Source of the DNA: Leptospirales bacterium
Lineage (GTDB): Bacteria; Spirochaetota; Leptospiria; Leptospirales; Leptonemataceae
Length of the DNA: 64,000 bases
Direction of reading: 5' to 3'
Assembly (NCBI GenBank): GCA_016788865.1
Contig: JAEUSB010000095.1
Span: 1 to 64,000, forward strand
In this document: positions 60,766 through 64,000 of the stretch, in pieces
How the letters are laid out: every line of letters begins with the position of its first letter
How positions within the stretch are numbered: position 1 is the stretch's first letter
Notes under the pieces: generated by a model
Databases searched by the model: none
What the model was told of the DNA's origin: nothing
The model's input: only the letters and a program-made list of their open reading frames with translations
Made by a program: the position numbers and the translations under genes

Positions 60766-62163
60766 ATGACCCAAATCCAGGACAAGGAACCGAGCGAAGA
60801 ATATTCATTTCGTCGGGATGATCCTGAGGCCGGTAACCAGATTGTTGGCCTCCTGGAGACCAACCAGCATCCGCAGCTGGATCAGCTTCTCGAAGAGCTA
60901 TACGATGCAGATGTCGCATACATTCTGCAGCACCTCGACTTTGAGCAGATGGAGCGTTTGTTCCTTCGCCTCCCTGCAGAACGGCGCGGACTCGTACTTC
61001 TTGAACTGGACGATCCAATCAAGCAGGAGCTGCTGGAATCGCTCACGCCTCGTCAGGTTGCGGAGATTGTCCAGGAACAAGAATCGGATGCGGCCGCAGA
61101 TATTATGGAAGATCTGCCGGAGGAAACATCCGGCGAGGTGATCTCACTACTGCCTCAGGAAGATCGGCAGGAAGTTACAGAACTACTCTCGTATCCGGAA
61201 AACACGGCGGGCGCCTTGATGATGAAGGAGTTCGCCGTCGTACTTGAAACGAGTACAGTGAAGCAGGCAATCAAATCGATCCGTCGTGCAACGTCAGAAG
61301 CGGATGACATCTACACCGTTTACGTTGTTGACGCGGAAGGGAAATATAAGGGGCACATTGGGCTCGATCGATTGATTCTCGCAAGCTCGCGGACCCGGAT
61401 AAAGAAGATCACAGAAACTGAAATCTTGCCAATCCCGGTGACGACAGACCGCGAAGAAGTGGCCCAAATCTTCACCCGGTATAATTTTCTATCAGCTCCT
61501 GTTGTTGACGCTAACGACGTCATGGTAGGGCGAATAACGGCAGACGCAATTCTTGAAGTTGTCGAGGAGGAGGCCAGCGAAGATATCTTGCGCATGGGTG
61601 GTGTTTCCGGAGATGAAACGCTGTCTTCTCCAGTAATTTCCTCTGCAATGAAGCGGAACCTCTGGCTCTCGGTAAATCTTTTGACGGCGTTTCTTGCGTC
61701 CTCAGTCGTTAGTCTCTTTGGCGAAACGATTGAAAAAGTCGTAATCCTTGCTTCTCTCATGCCGATTGTGGCCGGAATGGGGGGCAACGCGGCCAGTCAG
61801 ACCATGGCTGTGATCATTCGCAATATCGCTCTAGGTGAGCTGTCCCCTTCGGGTCTGCCACGTGCGATTCTTCGCGAGGGTGTCATGGGTTCTATGAATG
61901 GCCTCATTCAGGGATTCGCAACGGGTTTGTTTGTGTTCTTGTTTACCCACAAGCTGGTTCTGGCGGGCGTGATTACTGCCGCAATGATAGCAAACATGTT
62001 GATTGCCGCGACAGCCGGCACTGCCATTCCTTTGATCTTGAAGCGATTCGGAATTGATCCGGCCGTTGCTTCGAGTATCTTTGTGACCACGTTTACTGAT
62101 GTCTGTGGTTTCATGAGTTTTCTCGGGCTTGCGCGGTTGATGCTTCCGTGGCTCATGAACTAA
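60766..62163 (+). CDS. mgtE: magnesium transporter MgtE
   Basis: A 465-residue MgtE with the full domain order. The superhelical N domain (about 30-135) ends in YPENTAGALMM. A CBS pair (about 140-275) carries the Mg2+ sensing acidic residues. The C-terminal membrane domain of five helices has MPIVAGMGGNAASQTMAVIIRNIALGEL, the ion-pathway motif. It is a Mg2+-gated Mg2+ channel/transporter in the inner membrane. I saw no M-box riboswitch upstream; a TTGACA at 60731 may be a -35 element. The FAD-enzyme gene follows 28 bp later with a GGGGGAG ribosome binding site. Confidence 0.94.
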   Translation: MTQIQDKEPSEEYSFRRDDPEAGNQIVGLLETNQHPQLDQLLEELYDADVAYILQHLDFEQMERLFLRLPAERRGLVLLELDDPIKQELLESLTPRQVAEIVQEQESDAAADIMEDLPEETSGEVISLLPQEDRQEVTELLSYPENTAGALMMKEFAVVLETSTVKQAIKSIRRATSEADDIYTVYVVDAEGKYKGHIGLDRLILASSRTRIKKITETEILPIPVTTDREEVAQIFTRYNFLSAPVVDANDVMVGRITADAILEVVEEEASEDILRMGGVSGDETLSSPVISSAMKRNLWLSVNLLTAFLASSVVSLFGETIEKVVILASLMPIVAGMGGNAASQTMAVIIRNIALGELSPSGLPRAILREGVMGSMNGLIQGFATGLFVFLFTHKLVLAGVITAAMIANMLIAATAGTAIPLILKRFGIDPAVASSIFVTTFTDVCGFMSFLGLARLMLPWLMN

Positions 62164-62191
62164 GTCTGATCATCTTAATTGGGGGAGTAAT

Positions 62192-63772
62192 ATGAGTAAT
62201 GAGTTTGATGCAATTGTAATTGGTTCCGGTATGGGCGGTCTGACAGTCGCCAGTATCCTGGCCACCGTTGGCAAGAAACGTGTCCTGGTTCTGGAGCGCC
62301 ATTTCCGGGCTGGCGGTTTCACGCATGAGTTTAATCGCAAGAAATATCACTGGGATGTAGGCGTTCACTACATTGGAGACCTCGCAGAGACCAGCATGCT
62401 CCGCAGGCTATTCGACGTAATTACGGGAAGCCAGGTAAAATGGCAGAAAATGGAAGAGCCGTTTGAAATGTTTGTCTATCCGGATTTCTCCTTTCCAGTC
62501 TACGGTGATCCCGAACGGTTCATAGGCGACGTCGTAGCCATGTTCCCGGACGAAGAACCGGCTATCAGACGTTATCTTGAAGATGTAAAGAAAGCGGCGG
62601 CGTGGTTTGGTCGCCATGTCACTATGAAATCCTTGCCTCCATTTCTCGATGGCTTGACCCATCTGCTCGATTCCCTGGGGCAGAAGTCCGCCCTTATGAC
62701 AACAGGGGAATATTTGAATCTCCATTTCAAGAATGAGAAGCTCAAGGCATTGCTGTTATCGCAATGGGGCGACTACGGCCTCCCTCCTGCTGAAAGCACC
62801 TTTGTAATCCATTCGCTTATTGTGACGCACTATCTGAACGGTGGATACTATCCAGTAGGCGGCGCGGGTAAGATAGCGGAGAGTGTCGAGGCCATATTGA
62901 ACGCGAACGGTGGTGAAATTCGTGTGTCGCACGAAGTAACTGAGGTTATCGTTGAAGAAGGGAAAGCGGTGGGCGTTCGGGTGAAAAAACTCCCTGAACG
63001 ACCCGACAGCAATATTGAATTTCGCGCGCCACTCATCGTTTCAGATGCCGGAGCCTGGACTACGTTTATGCGGCTGGTCCCTGAGTCTGTTTCCTTGCCC
63101 TTCAGATCTGACCTGGATGAGTTCTACAAACAGCAACCCGTGACGACCAACGTTACATTGTATTTGGGACTCAAGGAAGACCCACGTAAGCAAGGGTTTC
63201 ACGGAGAGAACTACTGGATTTACTCCACGTATGATCACGATAAGAACTACTTGAACCGCAGCAAATGGGTAGAAGAATCAAATCCTACCGGAGCGTATCT
63301 GTCTTTCCCGTCATTGAAGAATCCAGAAAGCCAATCCCACACGGCAGAGATCATTGCATTTGCTGATTACAAAACATTCGAACCGTGGAAAGGGGGAGCC
63401 TGGAAGAAACGTGGAATGGAGTACGCTGATCTCAAGGAGAAGATAGCACAACTATTGATTGCCTACATTGAGAAGCATTTGCCGGGCTTTAAGGATAATG
63501 TCGAGTTCTATGAGCTTTCCACTCCGATCACAAACGAGCATTTCACGGCGCATCCTCTTGGATCAATCTATGGACTGGCCTGTGTACCGGATCGCTTTCG
63601 AGAAAGCAAAGCTTCGTTCTCGCGTGCGAGAACGCCCGTTCCTGGTCTTTTTCTGACCGGTGCCGACGTCTCTTCTCCCGGTGTTGCCGGTGCAATGATG
63701 GGTGGTTTTGCCACACTGGCGCATCTGATAAATGGATTCAGTATTCTTTCCTTGTTCAGACGTCCCCGGTAG
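62192..63772 (+). CDS. RetSat/CrtI-like FAD-dependent oxidoreductase
   Basis: A 526-residue flavoprotein of the phytoene desaturase/retinol saturase group. The FAD-binding GxGxxG is IGSGMGGLTVASIL, followed by RVLVLERHFRAGGFTHEF with the conserved ribose-binding Glu. Next come GGYYPVGGAGKIAESVEAIL and the C-terminal FAD motif VPGLFLTGADVSSPGVAGAMMGG. Relatives reduce or desaturate carotenoids, retinoids or long-chain lipids; no carotenoid gene is in the window, so the substrate is open. It is probably co-transcribed with mgtE and the next gene (12 bp away). Confidence 0.88.
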   Translation: MSNEFDAIVIGSGMGGLTVASILATVGKKRVLVLERHFRAGGFTHEFNRKKYHWDVGVHYIGDLAETSMLRRLFDVITGSQVKWQKMEEPFEMFVYPDFSFPVYGDPERFIGDVVAMFPDEEPAIRRYLEDVKKAAAWFGRHVTMKSLPPFLDGLTHLLDSLGQKSALMTTGEYLNLHFKNEKLKALLLSQWGDYGLPPAESTFVIHSLIVTHYLNGGYYPVGGAGKIAESVEAILNANGGEIRVSHEVTEVIVEEGKAVGVRVKKLPERPDSNIEFRAPLIVSDAGAWTTFMRLVPESVSLPFRSDLDEFYKQQPVTTNVTLYLGLKEDPRKQGFHGENYWIYSTYDHDKNYLNRSKWVEESNPTGAYLSFPSLKNPESQSHTAEIIAFADYKTFEPWKGGAWKKRGMEYADLKEKIAQLLIAYIEKHLPGFKDNVEFYELSTPITNEHFTAHPLGSIYGLACVPDRFRESKASFSRARTPVPGLFLTGADVSSPGVAGAMMGGFATLAHLINGFSILSLFRRPR

Positions 63773-63784
63773 GGAAAGGGAAAC

Positions 63785-64000
63785 TTGGGCAAAGCGACGG
63801 TCGTTATTTTCCTCTGTCTTTCATTTGCAAAAGTCGCTGAGGCGCGTGAAATCAAGACAAGTTACGACGTTGAGCTCCGCGCAGGCCAGGGGCTGGTATG
63901 CGGCACCTGCAAGGAAAACGTGCCGTGGGAGCCAGGACCCAAGGTCGATCTCCTTCTGAAATCATTCTTTCCGCTGATCCCTTCGTCTTACGGAACGATA
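63785..64000 (+). CDS. N-terminus of an exported protein (cut by the window end)
   Basis: A frame open from TTG 63785 to the last base of the window (72 codons), preceded by AGGGAAAGGG. It starts with a signal peptide (about 1-22, ATVVIFLCLSFAKVAEA). The visible mature part includes a Cys pair (VCGTCKENVPWEPG) and SFFPLIPSSYGTI. The Cys-x-x-Cys could hold a metal or form a disulfide. Too little is visible to name a family. The gene continues beyond the window. Confidence 0.6.
   Translation, partial: MGKATVVIFLCLSFAKVAEAREIKTSYDVELRAGQGLVCGTCKENVPWEPGPKVDLLLKSFFPLIPSSYGTI

Noticed and set aside
1-64000. tRNA, rRNA, CRISPR arrays, transposase genes, prophage
   Set aside because: No cloverleaf, ribosomal RNA stretch, regular spacer repeats, transposase or phage structural protein was recognised on either strand.

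Overview
The window looks like chromosomal DNA of a spirochaete of the Leptospirales (Leptospira/Leptonema/Turneriella-like), with roughly balanced base composition. The assignment is an inference from several points. flbD and fliL flagellar genes lie side by side. The order nadD - LytR-C-terminal-domain protein - rsfS matches what I know from Leptospira. There is a FlgM-like anti-sigma factor, a hemerythrin-tailed chemotaxis receptor, and many lipoprotein or signal-peptide proteins without close textbook relatives. No rRNA, tRNA or CRISPR array was recognised. Almost all of the window is coding; 57 probable genes are listed, the last one cut by the window edge.

Layout. 0.1-4.6 kb: MBOAT acyltransferase and CPBP protease (minus strand), then flbD-fliL-GDPD (plus), then a YdcF-like protein preceded by the orphan 3' end of a broken gene. 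4.7-8.3 kb: a set of minus-strand, one-gene units separated by a 28-30 bp inverted-repeat site (CGCATAAC...GTTATGCG) that carries stop codons and, for two genes, the next start codon. This resembles an integron gene-cassette array but has unusually short sites and no integrase in view. 8.3-16.7 kb: SH3 protein with a strong terminator, second MBOAT protein, oligoendopeptidase F, two membrane proteins, TerC and a serine hydrolase. 16.7-24.5 kb: complete high-affinity potassium system kdpABCDE with helically phased direct repeats upstream. 24.6-31.8 kb: Fur-family regulator, cNMP-patatin protein, DJ-1 and asd, a second CPBP protease, nadD-LytR_C-rsfS. 31.8-37.3 kb: methyltransferase cluster (minus) and mrp-DUF5683-like-beta-propeller operon (plus). 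37.4-39.8 kb: chemotaxis receptor with a frameshifted N-terminus, and flgM. 40-48.6 kb: SDR-uup, AI-2E-type exporter, a second DUF5683-like protein with a GH13 glucosidase, and acs. 48.6-53 kb: FecR protein, riboflavin synthase, DUF3299 protein, and a secreted caspase-like peptidase carrying Tudor-knot-like repeats. 53.1-58.5 kb: TetR-TolC-RND efflux operon with a 35-bp palindrome at its head and no adaptor gene. 58.6-64 kb: SH3 protein, SSS symporter, mgtE, RetSat/CrtI-like FAD enzyme, and the start of an exported protein.

The most interesting items are the cassette-like array (5.67-8.25 kb), the caspase-Tudor fusion, the frameshift that removes the membrane anchor of the chemotaxis-hemerythrin receptor, the phased repeats in front of kdpA, and the TetR palindrome with the adaptor-less RND operon. 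All family assignments come from reading motifs; no database search was possible.
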